From Cytophagales bacterium (GTDB taxonomy: Bacteria > Bacteroidota > Bacteroidia > Cytophagales > Cyclobacteriaceae), in the NCBI GenBank assembly GCA_003500135.1, contig DNTA01000271.1, forward strand, positions 1 to 16,549: a stretch of 16,549 nt of DNA. The letters are read 5' to 3'. The translations under genes were made by a program, and so were the position numbers. Below are positions 8,254 to 16,549 of this stretch, piece by piece. The notes beneath the pieces are model-generated. The model did not search any database. It was not told where the DNA came from and saw nothing but the letters and a program-made list of their open reading frames with translations. Each line of letters starts with the position of its first letter. Positions within the stretch are counted from its first letter, which is position 1.

Positions 8254-9483
8254 ATGTCAGCAATGCAAACAAATTTCAAATTGGCATGGCGCAACCTTTG
8301 GCGCAATAAAAAAAGGACACTCATCACGCTGGCTTCGATATTCTTTGGCGTGCTCATCGCCACGGTGATGTCATCGATGCAGGAGGGTTCCTATACGTCC
8401 ATGATCCAGAACATAGTGAAGTTTTATTCAGGCTACATCCAGATTCAGCATGAGGACTACTGGGACAACAAAACCATTAATAACACTTTCGAGCCGGTAG
8501 ACAGTATATTCGAAACCGTCGAATCCAACGAATTGATCACCAATTATGCCCCAAGGCTTGAATCATTTGCCCTGGCATCTTCAGAGGCGCTTACCCGTGG
8601 CTCTGCAGTAATTGGTATTGATCCCGAAAAGGAAAATGAAATCACAGGTTTAGGTAAATGGGTAGTGGAAGGCGAGTATCTCCGTGCTGATGTAGACCAC
8701 GTATTGGTAGGAAGTGAACTGGCCAAATATTTGGAGCTCGGGGTAGGAGATACCCTCGTGCTGCTGAGTCAGGGGTACCACGGGGTCAGCGCTGCCGGAA
8801 AATACGCCATTAGCGGTTTGCTCCGTTTTCCGAACCCTGAAATGAATAAGCAATCGGTTTACATACCGATCAGAACGGCACAACAGTTATATGGCGCTCC
8901 GAACCGGCTTACTTCTTTAGCGCTTATGGTGGAAGACCAGTATGACCTGGAAAAGGCGATTGAAGGATTAAGGCAAAAGGTTGGCAGGCCCTATGTAGCG
9001 ATGACCTGGGAGGAAATGCATCCTGAATTGCTTCAAATGGTAGAGGCCGACCGCGCGGGGGCCGTCGTTATGAAAGCCATTTTATACATACTGATCGGGT
9101 TTGGTATTTTTGGCACCATCCTTATGATGGTGGCCGAACGCATCAGGGAAATGGGCGTTATGGTGGCTGTCGGTATGCAAAAGACTACTTTGGCTATGCT
9201 GTTATTTATTGAAACGATACTGATTGGTTTCATGGGGGTACTGGCCGGATTCGCAGGAAGTGTGCCGGTAATTGCCTATTATTTCAATAACCCTATCAAA
9301 CTAACCGGCGATGCCGCTGCCACGATGGAAGAAATGGGCATTGAGCCATACATGTATTTTTCGTGGATGCCAAGCGTTTTTTACAACCAGGTGATCACGA
9401 TTTTTGTCATCACGGCTATCATTGCATTGTATCCTATTATTTCCGCATTGCGCCTTAAGGTACACATGGCATTGCATGCCTGA
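8254..9483 (+). CDS. ABC transporter permease, FtsX/MacB/LolC-E type (first of pair)
   Basis: The protein has 409 residues and the standard four-helix topology of this group. TM1 is at about 22-44 after the basic RNLWRNKKR stretch, then a large periplasmic MacB-type core domain at about 45-265, then TM2 about 271-293, TM3 about 313-343 and TM4 about 378-398. The cytoplasmic loop after TM2 holds the ERIREMGVMVAVGM segment typical of FtsX domains. The periplasmic core includes VIGIDPEKE (119-127), matched in the second permease (IVGIDPQNE), so the two are paralogous and probably form a heterodimer like LolC/LolE. Proteins of this class do not pump through a channel; they transmit ATP-driven movement to the periplasmic domain, extracting or handing over substrates. 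A second ATG at 8263 is possible. The gap to the next permease is 25 bp. Confidence 0.92.
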   Translation: MSAMQTNFKLAWRNLWRNKKRTLITLASIFFGVLIATVMSSMQEGSYTSMIQNIVKFYSGYIQIQHEDYWDNKTINNTFEPVDSIFETVESNELITNYAPRLESFALASSEALTRGSAVIGIDPEKENEITGLGKWVVEGEYLRADVDHVLVGSELAKYLELGVGDTLVLLSQGYHGVSAAGKYAISGLLRFPNPEMNKQSVYIPIRTAQQLYGAPNRLTSLALMVEDQYDLEKAIEGLRQKVGRPYVAMTWEEMHPELLQMVEADRAGAVVMKAILYILIGFGIFGTILMMVAERIREMGVMVAVGMQKTTLAMLLFIETILIGFMGVLAGFAGSVPVIAYYFNNPIKLTGDAAATMEEMGIEPYMYFSWMPSVFYNQVITIFVITAIIALYPIISALRLKVHMALHA

Positions 9484-9508
9484 TCTTTAAATTTCAAAAA
9501 CAACAAAC

Positions 9509-10726
9509 ATGATATTTATACTTTCATGGAGAAATGTCTGGAGGAACAAATTGCGCAGTGGCGTTATGATCACGGCAATGGCCCTTGGTATTTGTGCCGG
9601 CATTTTTTCCACTGCCTTTTACATGGGCATGGCCGATCAAAGAATTGACAAGGCCATCAATACAGAAATATCGCATATTCAATTACATAAACCGGAATTT
9701 CTTCGTTCCAATGAAATCTCGGCCTACATCCCCGATGCGGAAGCCACAAGGGCTGAAATCAATGATATGGAACATGTAGCCGGAGTAAGCAATCGAATTG
9801 TGATCAACTCGATGGTGGCATCGGCTGAAACGGGCGCCGGGGTGAGAATTGTGGGGATTGACCCTCAAAATGAAAGTGCCACAACCACACTGCATGAAAA
9901 GGTAGTGGAAGGTCAGTATTTCGGCGCGGATCGCAGGAACCAAATTGTAATAGGGCAGAAGTTAGCTGAAAAACTCAAGGTGAGGCTGGGGTCAAAGGTT
10001 GTAATTACCTTGCAGGATGTAGGAAATAATATCACTTCCGGGGCTTTTCGCATCGTCGGGCTGTTCAATACGGTAAACACCATGTACGATGAAAGCAATG
10101 TGTTTGTACTCCGAAAAGACCTGATTCGACTGACCAACTTGCCTAAGCATTCGGGACACGAGATTGCCATTTTGGCCAAAGAAATTGACGACGTGGAGGA
10201 TTTGCAAAAATCTTTGGCCGGGCAATTCGAAGGTCTGACGGTAAGAAACTGGCAGGAGATAAGCCCTGAAATGAATTACCTCAACGAGGCAATGGACCTT
10301 TACATGTACATTTTCATAGTCATCATTTTGATCGCCCTGCTTTTTGGAATCATCAATACCATGCTCATGGCAGTGCTCGAGCGAACAAAAGAAATAGGCA
10401 TGCTGATGGCCGTAGGAATGAATAAAGGGCGGGTATTTAGTATGATCATGGTCGAGACAATCATGCTTGCCTTGACCGGTGGTGTATTTGGCGTTGCATT
10501 GGGAGCTTTTATTTCCAAGTATTTTGAAACCCACAGCATCGACTTATCCCTTTGGGGGGAGGTCTATGCCAACCTGGGTTACGATCCTTTTGTTTACACC
10601 AGCCTTGACTGGATGCTCCTGGTGAATGTTACGCTTATGGTAATAGGCGCTGGTATAATTGCTTCTATATATCCTGCTATTAAGGCGCTGAGCAATGATC
10701 CTGCTGATGCATTAAGAATTGAATAA
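9509..10726 (+). CDS. ABC transporter permease, FtsX/MacB/LolC-E type (second of pair)
   Basis: This 405-residue paralogue of the preceding permease has the same layout: TM1 about 17-39 after SWRNVWRNKLR, periplasmic core about 40-262, TM2 about 263-288, coupling segment ERTKEIGMLMAVGMNKGR (291-308), TM3 about 311-335 and TM4 about 369-391. The C-terminus (NDPADALRIE) has the ending common in LolC/MacB permeases. Divergence from its neighbour across the whole core, with matching length and topology, favours an old duplication and a heterodimeric transporter with one shared ATPase. Its stop is 11 bp before the ATPase start, with no terminator between them. Substrate unknown. MacB-like efflux would normally need an HlyD-type adaptor and TolC, and neither gene is in the operon, which favours a Lol-like role. 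Confidence 0.92.
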   Translation: MIFILSWRNVWRNKLRSGVMITAMALGICAGIFSTAFYMGMADQRIDKAINTEISHIQLHKPEFLRSNEISAYIPDAEATRAEINDMEHVAGVSNRIVINSMVASAETGAGVRIVGIDPQNESATTTLHEKVVEGQYFGADRRNQIVIGQKLAEKLKVRLGSKVVITLQDVGNNITSGAFRIVGLFNTVNTMYDESNVFVLRKDLIRLTNLPKHSGHEIAILAKEIDDVEDLQKSLAGQFEGLTVRNWQEISPEMNYLNEAMDLYMYIFIVIILIALLFGIINTMLMAVLERTKEIGMLMAVGMNKGRVFSMIMVETIMLALTGGVFGVALGAFISKYFETHSIDLSLWGEVYANLGYDPFVYTSLDWMLLVNVTLMVIGAGIIASIYPAIKALSNDPADALRIE

Positions 10727-10737
10727 AACCTAAACAC

Positions 10738-11439
10738 ATGAATGTCATAGAAATCAAAAATCTTCATAAAACCTACAATACCTCTCAGGTGGCTGTTAAA
10801 GCGGTCAATGGTATTGATCTCAGTATTTCCAAAGGTGAGTTCACGGCTGTAGTAGGGCCTTCGGGCTCGGGGAAAACCACTTTTTTAAATATGGTCGGTG
10901 GTCTGGACCGGCCTACATCAGGCGAGGTGTTCGTTGATGGTGTAAATATCTGGGAGTTGTCGTCCCGGAAGCTCATCGATTTCCGGTTGCGCAATATAGG
11001 CTTCGTGTTTCAGTCGTATAACCTGATACCTGTTTTTACAGCCAAAGAAAATGTGGAATTTATCATGCAAATGCAGGGCTGGGATGCTAAAAAACGTTTT
11101 GAACGCACCAAAAAACTTATGGATGAAGTGGGGTTGGGCGACCGGCTATCCAGCAGGCCCGGCAAGTTGTCCGGAGGTCAGCAACAGCGAGTGGCAGTAG
11201 CCAGGGCACTGGCATCGAAGCCTAAATTTATATTGGCAGATGAACCAACAGCTAATCTCGATTCACATTCCACTGAAAACCTGCTCGATATCATGGAGCG
11301 TCTGAATATGGAAGAAGAAATAACCTTTATTTTTTCTACACACGACCCAAGGGTAATGAAAAAGGCAAGAAGAATTGTGACGATTGAAGACGGAAAAATA
11401 CTGAGCGATGAACGCAAAGAAGCTGAAGTGGCACACTAG
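10738..11439 (+). CDS. ABC transporter ATP-binding protein, LolD/MacB type
   Basis: The 233-residue nucleotide-binding subunit energises the two permeases before it. All motifs are intact: Walker A GPSGSGKTT (40-48), Q-loop Q92, signature LSGGQQQ (144-150), Walker B ILADEP with catalytic E169, D-loop NLD (173-175) and switch H202 (STHD). Length and the 'VFQSYNLIPVFTAKENV' segment fit the LolD/MacB/FtsE subgroup (type VII ABC). It is not fused to a permease, unlike MacB itself. The last 32 bases overlap the start of the outer-membrane protein gene in another frame, which implies translational coupling of ATPase and barrel. Confidence 0.95.
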   Translation: MNVIEIKNLHKTYNTSQVAVKAVNGIDLSISKGEFTAVVGPSGSGKTTFLNMVGGLDRPTSGEVFVDGVNIWELSSRKLIDFRLRNIGFVFQSYNLIPVFTAKENVEFIMQMQGWDAKKRFERTKKLMDEVGLGDRLSSRPGKLSGGQQQRVAVARALASKPKFILADEPTANLDSHSTENLLDIMERLNMEEEITFIFSTHDPRVMKKARRIVTIEDGKILSDERKEAEVAH

Positions 11440-12595
11440 TTTTTTAGGGGTTTTAATTTTATTGCTCGCATTTACACAGTCTAAGGCCCAGAACGACAGG
11501 AGTTGGGAGATTGGCGGCTATGTGAAGTACCTGCAAACCGTTACCAGCCTGTCTCCTGACAGCAGTGAGCTCTACATCGATAACCTGGTGCATAATCGCC
11601 TGAACTTCAATTGGTATCCGGGTAAAAACTGGAAAGTACATGCCGGCATGCGGAACAGGCTTTTTTACGGGGATTTTGTGAAAATTTTACCGGGATATGC
11701 CGACCTTATAGCCGAAGATATGGGTTACTTTGATCTTACATTCAACTGGTTCGAAGGAGATGCATATTTTCTCAACACCACTTTCGATCGGTTGTACGTC
11801 GACTACACCACGGGTAAGTGGCAGGTAAAGGTGGGCCGCCAACGTGTTAACTGGGGCCAAAACCTGGTATGGAACCCTAATGATGTATTCAATGCCTTTT
11901 CTTATTTTGATTTTGACTACGAGGAGCGACCGGGCACAGATGCCGTGCGCATTCAGTATTATCCCTCTTTTACCTCAAAAGCCGAATTTGTATATCAACT
12001 GGGGGAAACCCTGGAAGAATCGTCTTTTATGGGATTGTATCGCTTTAACAAGTGGGAATACGACATACAGCTACTGGGCGGATATGCACTGGATGACATT
12101 GTAGCCGGGTTGGGTTGGTCGGGTCACATAGGGGGAGCAGGATTTCGTGGTGAAGCCACCTATTTCAGCATTCCGGCCAATGAAGAAGGAGAAAGTCGTG
12201 ACGAGCAGGTTGTCGCATCGATATCAGGTGATTATACTTTTAAAAATAGTTTGTATTTACACGCTTCTGCCATATACAATAGCAAAGGGGATACTGAAAA
12301 TATCCAGTTCAACTACCTGGGGCAGCAGCTGTCATTATCTGCCAAAACATTGACGCCCAGCAGAATGGAATTGTTCTATCAGATGGCCTATCAGATTTCG
12401 CCTTTGTTTTACGGCAGCGCTTCGATGATCTATAACCCATTTGATGCGTCGTTTTTTATGGCGCCGTCACTTAGCGTGAGCATGATGGATAACCTGGAGC
12501 TTTACCTGATTGCACAGATATTTTCCGGTGGTGATAGATCCCAGTACGGCGGCTTTTCTAATTTATACTTCTGGCGAATGAGGTGGAGTTTCTAA
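11408..12595 (+). CDS. Outer-membrane porin-like beta-barrel protein of the operon
   Basis: The 395-residue protein has a signal peptide ending at about residue 27 (TQSKA|Q) and many alternating strands with aromatic girdles (for example FNWYPGKNWKVHAG, GKWQVKVGRQRVNWG). It ends in the terminal Phe (WRMRWSF) expected of an outer-membrane barrel. The GRQRVNWGQNLVWNPNDVFN block at about 143-162 and the ERPGTDAVRIQYYP block at about 173-186 recall DUF1302/alginate-export-type barrels, a resemblance I judge by eye. It lacks a TonB box and plug-like domain. The ATG at 11408 is the only start that preserves the signal peptide, so the gene must overlap the ATPase gene by 32 bp. As last gene of the operon, and the only outer-membrane part, it is the likely outer component or acceptor of the LolA/ABC system. 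It converges with the TPR kinase, 12 bp away. Confidence 0.85.
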   Translation: MNAKKLKWHTSFLGVLILLLAFTQSKAQNDRSWEIGGYVKYLQTVTSLSPDSSELYIDNLVHNRLNFNWYPGKNWKVHAGMRNRLFYGDFVKILPGYADLIAEDMGYFDLTFNWFEGDAYFLNTTFDRLYVDYTTGKWQVKVGRQRVNWGQNLVWNPNDVFNAFSYFDFDYEERPGTDAVRIQYYPSFTSKAEFVYQLGETLEESSFMGLYRFNKWEYDIQLLGGYALDDIVAGLGWSGHIGGAGFRGEATYFSIPANEEGESRDEQVVASISGDYTFKNSLYLHASAIYNSKGDTENIQFNYLGQQLSLSAKTLTPSRMELFYQMAYQISPLFYGSASMIYNPFDASFFMAPSLSVSMMDNLELYLIAQIFSGGDRSQYGGFSNLYFWRMRWSF

Positions 12596-12607
12596 AAATA
12601 AAATTGT

Positions 12608-15221
12608 CTAGGCCAGCACTTCGTTGGCCTTGGCAAAACTTACGAAGAAGGTGGCCCCTTTGCGATAGGTACTTTCACACCATACTGAACCATGCATTTC
12701 TTCCACGTATTTCTTAACGATCGAAAGACCCAGGCCGGTGGACGTTTCACCGGAAGTAGGTTTGGCAGAGAGTTTTTGAAATTTTCCAAAAAGTTTTTCC
12801 ATTTCCTCCGGTTTTATGCCGGGGCCGCTGTCTTTTACAAAAAGCACAATGGTATTTTCCTTCTCAAAAAGGCCTATGGTAATAGAACTGCCGGGAAATG
12901 AAAATTTAATGGCATTGGAGACGAGGTTTTCAAGTACCTGAACCATATAGGCAAAATCGATATGGGCATAGGCTTCTTCTGTGCGTATATCGAACTGACA
13001 CTTGATCTTCTTTTTGGCAAAACGGTCCCTGAAAAGTTCGCAGACCTGCTGTATGACAAAAAACATATTGGTGCGCTGAATATCAAGGTTGAGCTTTTTA
13101 GTTTCAATAGCCCTGATGTCAAGTATTTTATTGATCATTTCATTCATTCTACGAAGCGCACGTGTAATTATACTACCAGCTTCGTATTGCTCTTCAGACA
13201 GTTCATTATGCTGGCTTTGGATGGGCTCATTCATTGATATGGCCGTGGCCAGCGGGTTGCGGAGGTCGTGGGCCAAAATACCAATGATATGGTTTTTTTC
13301 ATTATTAAGTCGGGTCAGGTCTTCGTTCTTCTCTTCTATCAGTGCATTTTTCTGCTTGATCTTGATGTTCGCCTTTTGGAGGCTTTCGTTTATATTGCGC
13401 AAATCTTCAGCCTGCGATTCGATCTGTCGCTTTTGAAAATGCAACCGTCGGTTGGTACGGCGGATTTGCAAATAACCCACTAATAACAATACGAAAATTA
13501 TGGCGCTTAGCACAGATACCCATTGATAGAACAGTCGGGTACCTTTTGAACATGTGATTTCCAATTCGTTAAGGGCATTTTCCTTTTCAAGTAGTTCGAT
13601 GGCCTGATTTTTTCCTGTTCGCGCAGCGCCTGTTGCTCAAGCTCCATTTGATTGATGTATTGCTCTTTTTCCAGCAGTTTAATACGTTGTTCATTGTTTT
13701 GAGCTTCCATCTGTTGTTGTACAATCTGCTTTTCCTGGATTGCCTTATCCTTCATCAATTTTTCATTGTTCAGTTGAGCAGTCTGAAGTTCTTTTTCGCG
13801 TTCGAGCAAAGCGAGGTTCTTTTCATTTCTGTCCGCTTCCAGTTGCAACTGCCTCAGCTTCATTTCTTTCATGTCCTCTTCAATCAACATCTCTTCCGTA
13901 CGCTCGATGATAAGGCTGTTCATTTTAAGACTGAATTGATTGTTGTACCTGTCCTCTATGTTTTCAATAGACTTATTGTTCAGCGAATCTTTTAAGGCAA
14001 TAAGGGCCTGGTAGTGGACAATCGCCTTATCGGCTTTATTCAATGCCATAAAAGCATCTGATAAAATACGATGTATTTCAATTTTTATTTTGAGGCCTTT
14101 TGCCCTTTTGGCATGTTAAAGTGCAATGTTGGCGTGGGCAATGGCTTTTTTATAATCCTGAAGTTTTAGCTGCAAATCCGAAATACGTATAAATGCTTCA
14201 GCCACTAAATCGGGATATTGCGACCTGTTGACCAACTGAATGGCTTCATCATAGTACTGATAAGAAAATTTGTAGTTTTCCAGATAATCCTGATCCGACA
14301 ACTGTTCGTACATCATACCGGTATTGAGCAAATTGCGGATGTATATCGGATGTTCAGAGTCCGTTTTCAAATCGGGTATATGTAAATTGGCCAACTGGAA
14401 ATATTTGAGGTAATACTCGATACTTCTCGTATAGTTGTTATTGTCAAAATTTAATTGCCCGATCTGACTGTATGACCACAGAACACCCAGGCTGTCCTGC
14501 CTTTTTTGATAAGTGCTTAACAAGAGAAAAGGGGTATGGATCGCATCCTGTGGTTCACCGGTTTCTTTCTGAACAGAAGTTATTGGTTTTAAGGTGTTGG
14601 TGAAGGCCAGTTCTTCTCCTCTTGATTTATAAATATCGGCAAGTTCGCCGTAGAGGGTAAGTGCATTTTGATAACTTTCAATCTGTCGGTACAACTGTGC
14701 GGCATTTTTCAGCGCTTTTATTTTCAATTCCGGTTCTTCATCGGGCTCCAGGATATTGTTGGCCATCAGGTAATTTTCCAAAGCTTTCTTGGGCAAATTC
14801 CATTCTTTATAAATGGACGCCAGTTCAATGTAGGCACGAACCAGCTCCGCTTTAGATACTTTTGTTTCAAGGTTTTGAACAAGTTTGCGGTAATATTTTA
14901 AAGTGTGTGCCTTTTGATCTTGTTTGTGATAGCCTCTGGCCATTATCCATAGGGCTTCATTTTGTAACTCGATAAAGGAGTTTCCAATGCATTGCTGTAG
15001 GCATCAGTAGCCTGGGCTATGGCAAGAGGGTAATCTTCATAGTGAAAAGCTATGCGGGCATGGTCAATTGCCCCGGCCATGTTCATAGAGTCGCTTTGAA
15101 CCAGGATATCCGTGTCCACCGGCGTTTCAACGCGCACTGTATCTGTTCTGGCATGGGCCTAATGGCCAACAACCAAAAGTAAGAGGCATGTTAAAACCGA
15201 TTTAATGGGAGATACCACCAT
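12608..15221 (-). pseudogene. TPR sensor histidine kinase with two stops and two frameshifts
   Basis: The composite runs from ATG 15219-15221 to TAG 12608-12610. It opens with a signal peptide (MVVSPIKSVLTCLLLLVVG), broken by TAG 15159-15161 at codon 21, followed by AHARTDT. Tetratricopeptide-like helices run over about 15100-14000. A shift lies between 14946 and 15003: one extra A in the run at 14960-14963 gives ...SSYKNEALWIMARGYHK. An in-frame TAA at 14116-14118 separates ANIAL from HAKRAKG. A charged coiled coil covers about 13896-13630. A second shift at the 13608-13613 run is repaired by one base to EKNQAIELLEKENALNELE. Then come a membrane helix (13522-13463), HisKA with His at 13268-13270 (AHDLRNP), N box LENLVSNAIKF, G1 DSGPGI and G2 TGLGL. 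Adding two bases makes the span 2616 nt, exactly 872 codons including the stop, so the repairs are self-consistent. As given, no full-length kinase can be made. No response regulator is adjacent. Confidence 0.8.
12610..12630 (-). terminator. Weak candidate terminator at the kinase/porin convergence
   Basis: AGGCCA at 12610-12615 pairs with TGGCCT at 12625-12630 around a 9-nt loop, inside the last codons of the kinase gene. On the minus strand it is followed within about 6 nt by a T-rich tract (complement of 12593-12604). The stem is short and the T tract interrupted, so termination is uncertain. On the plus strand no T-run follows. Confidence 0.3.
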
Positions 15222-15298
15222 ATTTAGGTATATCTTATCTTTACTTCATACGATTTTATTACCGTTTTTATTGTTGCCATTAGTGCTTTTTTGCCAAA

Positions 15299-15313
15299 TT
15301 TGTTTCAAACAAA
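15299..15313. promoter_or_regulatory. Inverted repeat in the divergent kinase/aminotransferase region
   Basis: TTTGTTT at 15299-15305 and AAACAAA at 15307-15313 are exact inverted arms around a single C. The site lies in the 206-bp gap between the two divergent genes and about 28 bp before the putative -33 element of the aminotransferase promoter. It could be a regulator site. A/T-rich symmetric words also occur by chance. Confidence 0.35.
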
Positions 15314-15340
15314 ACAGAATACATACAAAATATTGGACCA

Positions 15341-15373
15341 TTGATATACTTATCAAGTATTTTTTTATTTTTG
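15341..15373 (+). promoter_or_regulatory. Bacteroidota-type promoter of the aminotransferase gene
   Basis: TATTTTTG at 15366-15373 fits the TAnnTTTG -7 element exactly. TTGA at 15341-15344, 21 bp before it, can serve as the -33 element (consensus TTTG, spacing about 19-21). Transcription would begin about 45-50 nt before the ATG at 15428. Confidence 0.5.
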
Positions 15374-15427
15374 CCGCAATTTCGGTGAAGAACGTTATCA
15401 TCAGGCAAATCATTTAAATCTATATAA

Positions 15428-16549
15428 ATGCAAAACCTACTATCAGATAGAATAAATGCCCTCGAGGAATCGGCTACTATCGCAATGGCACAGAATGCCC
15501 GCGAGTTAAAAGCCAAAGGAGTAGATGTAATCAGTTTAAGTTTGGGAGAGCCCGATTTCAAGACCCCTAAACATATTCAGGATGCAACTAAAACAGCCAT
15601 AGATGAGGGGAAGTATTTTTCTTACCCTCCTGTGCCTGGTTACCCTGAGTTGCGAAAAGGCATTGCTGAAAAAATAAAGAAAGACAATGGTATAGATTGT
15701 ACTGAGAATAACATCGTGGTGTCGAATGGCGGTAAACACTCCATTGCCAATGTGATGATGTGCCTGCTGAACCCTGGCGATGAGGTGATCGTTTTTGCAC
15801 CCTATTGGGTTAGTTATATCGAAATCATCAAATTGGCTGAGGGTGTACCTGTAATTGTCGGCGCCGATATTGACCATGATTTTAAAGTTAGCGCTGAGCA
15901 GGTTAAAGCGGCTATTACCGATAAAACAAAGGCAGTTATATTTTCTTCACCATGCAATCCTACCGGCGCAGTTTTTAGTAAAAAGGAGTTCGAAGCGATT
16001 GCCGATGTGTTGCGACCTCATAAAAATATCATGGTAGTGGCCGATGAAATATACGAGTACATTAATTTCACTTCTGAAGGACACATCAGCTTCGCTACTA
16101 TTGATGGCATGGCAGAAAGGACCGTAACAGTAAACGGATTCTCAAAAGGCTACGCCATGACCGGGTGGCGACTGGGGTACATCTGTGCACCGGAGTGGAT
16201 GGCGAAGGCATGCAATAAAATGCAGGGGCAATTTACCAGTGGGGTTTGCTCCATTGCTCAAAGAGCAGCTTTGGCGGCAGTTACGGGAGATATGACCCCT
16301 ACCCATCAAATGGCAGAAACATACCAGAAACGACGTCAGTTGGTGTTGGACCTATTGGAACAAATTCCGGGAGTGAAATCCAACCAGCCCGAAGGAGCGT
16401 TCTACGTTTTTCCCGATGTGAGCTTCTATTTTGGAAAATCAGATGGTGAACATACGGTGAAAAACGCGAGCGATTTGGCCATGTATATATTAAATACAGC
16501 CCATGTTTCTACCGTTACCGGTGAAGCTTTTGGAGCTCCTGAATGTATA
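15428..16549 (+). CDS. Aspartate-type class I aminotransferase (3' end outside window)
   Basis: This PLP enzyme probably transfers the amino group of aspartate to 2-oxoglutarate, giving oxaloacetate and glutamate, in the cytoplasm. The frame starts at ATG 15428 and is still open at the window edge after 374 codons; the family usually has about 395-400 residues, so some 20-25 are missing. Fold-type I landmarks are present: LSLGEPDF (37-44), a YPPVPGYPELR segment (66-76), SNGGKHS (99-105), NPTG (N177), DEIY (D206, Y209), the Schiff-base Lys in GFSKG (K240) and GWRLGY with R248. These residues match the prokaryotic aspartate/prephenate aminotransferase subgroup (subgroup Ib). The exact substrate cannot be fixed from sequence alone. 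It stands alone behind its own promoter and is divergent from the TPR kinase. Confidence 0.92.
   Translation, partial: MQNLLSDRINALEESATIAMAQNARELKAKGVDVISLSLGEPDFKTPKHIQDATKTAIDEGKYFSYPPVPGYPELRKGIAEKIKKDNGIDCTENNIVVSNGGKHSIANVMMCLLNPGDEVIVFAPYWVSYIEIIKLAEGVPVIVGADIDHDFKVSAEQVKAAITDKTKAVIFSSPCNPTGAVFSKKEFEAIADVLRPHKNIMVVADEIYEYINFTSEGHISFATIDGMAERTVTVNGFSKGYAMTGWRLGYICAPEWMAKACNKMQGQFTSGVCSIAQRAALAAVTGDMTPTHQMAETYQKRRQLVLDLLEQIPGVKSNQPEGAFYVFPDVSFYFGKSDGEHTVKNASDLAMYILNTAHVSTVTGEAFGAPECI

Noticed and set aside
9992..10534. Long minus-strand frame inside the second permease gene.
   Set aside because: Antisense shadow of a well-supported membrane protein, with no domain and His/Tyr/Gln-rich composition.
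13633..13995. 120-codon plus-strand frame opposite the TPR kinase.
   Set aside because: It is the complement of the Glu/Gln/Lys-rich coiled coil, giving an artificial Leu/Phe-rich sequence.
203..15221. Reassignment of TAG/TAA to Gln in this organism.
   Set aside because: TAG ends the LolA-like, ATPase and TPR-kinase frames and TAA ends the TetR and porin frames at sensible protein ends. The frameshifts would not be explained either.

Overview
The window looks like a chromosomal segment of a Bacteroidota bacterium, probably a Cytophagales/Flavobacteriia-like marine or soil lineage. The support is a periplasmic double beta-propeller (Reg_prop/Y_Y_Y) histidine kinase, a TPR sensor kinase, a Bacteroidota-type promoter (TTG...TAnnTTTG), moderate-to-low GC, and ribosome binding sites that are mostly weak. 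The taxonomic call is an inference from gene content; no rRNA or marker gene is present.

Layout. (1) 1-2100 is gene-poor and decayed: a minus-strand outer-membrane-barrel-like gene broken by one in-frame TAG but followed by a good terminator, an AT-rich gap with an inverted repeat, and a 5'-truncated transposase that has lost its catalytic glutamate. (2) 2101-6607, minus strand: an AraC-type regulator split by a 1-nt shift in a 7-A/T run, then an intact, very large periplasmic-propeller histidine kinase with no receiver and no DNA-binding domain. (3) 6871-12595, plus strand: an intact, tightly packed six-gene operon, TetR regulator - LolA-like periplasmic protein - two FtsX/MacB-type permeases - LolD/MacB-type ATPase - outer-membrane porin-like protein. 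(4) 12608-15221, minus strand: a TPR sensor histidine kinase carrying two in-frame stops and two frameshifts. (5) 15428 to the end, plus strand: an aspartate-type class I aminotransferase, cut by the window edge.

The most interesting functional unit is the TetR-LolA-ABC-porin operon. It has one part for each layer of a Gram-negative envelope: an inner-membrane ABC motor with two paralogous permeases, a soluble lipid-binding-fold carrier, and an outer-membrane barrel. A near-palindrome sits directly against the TetR start codon and is a likely autoregulatory operator. I infer a ligand- or stress-induced trans-envelope route for a lipid, lipoprotein or other hydrophobic cargo; the cargo is unknown.

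The second notable theme is damage. Four minus-strand genes are broken while the operon and the large kinase are intact. The three frameshifts are best explained by single-base changes in A/T runs, and all three in-frame stops are one C-to-T step from a glutamine codon. This is either genuine decay of sensory and surface genes or sequence error, and re-sequencing would separate the two.
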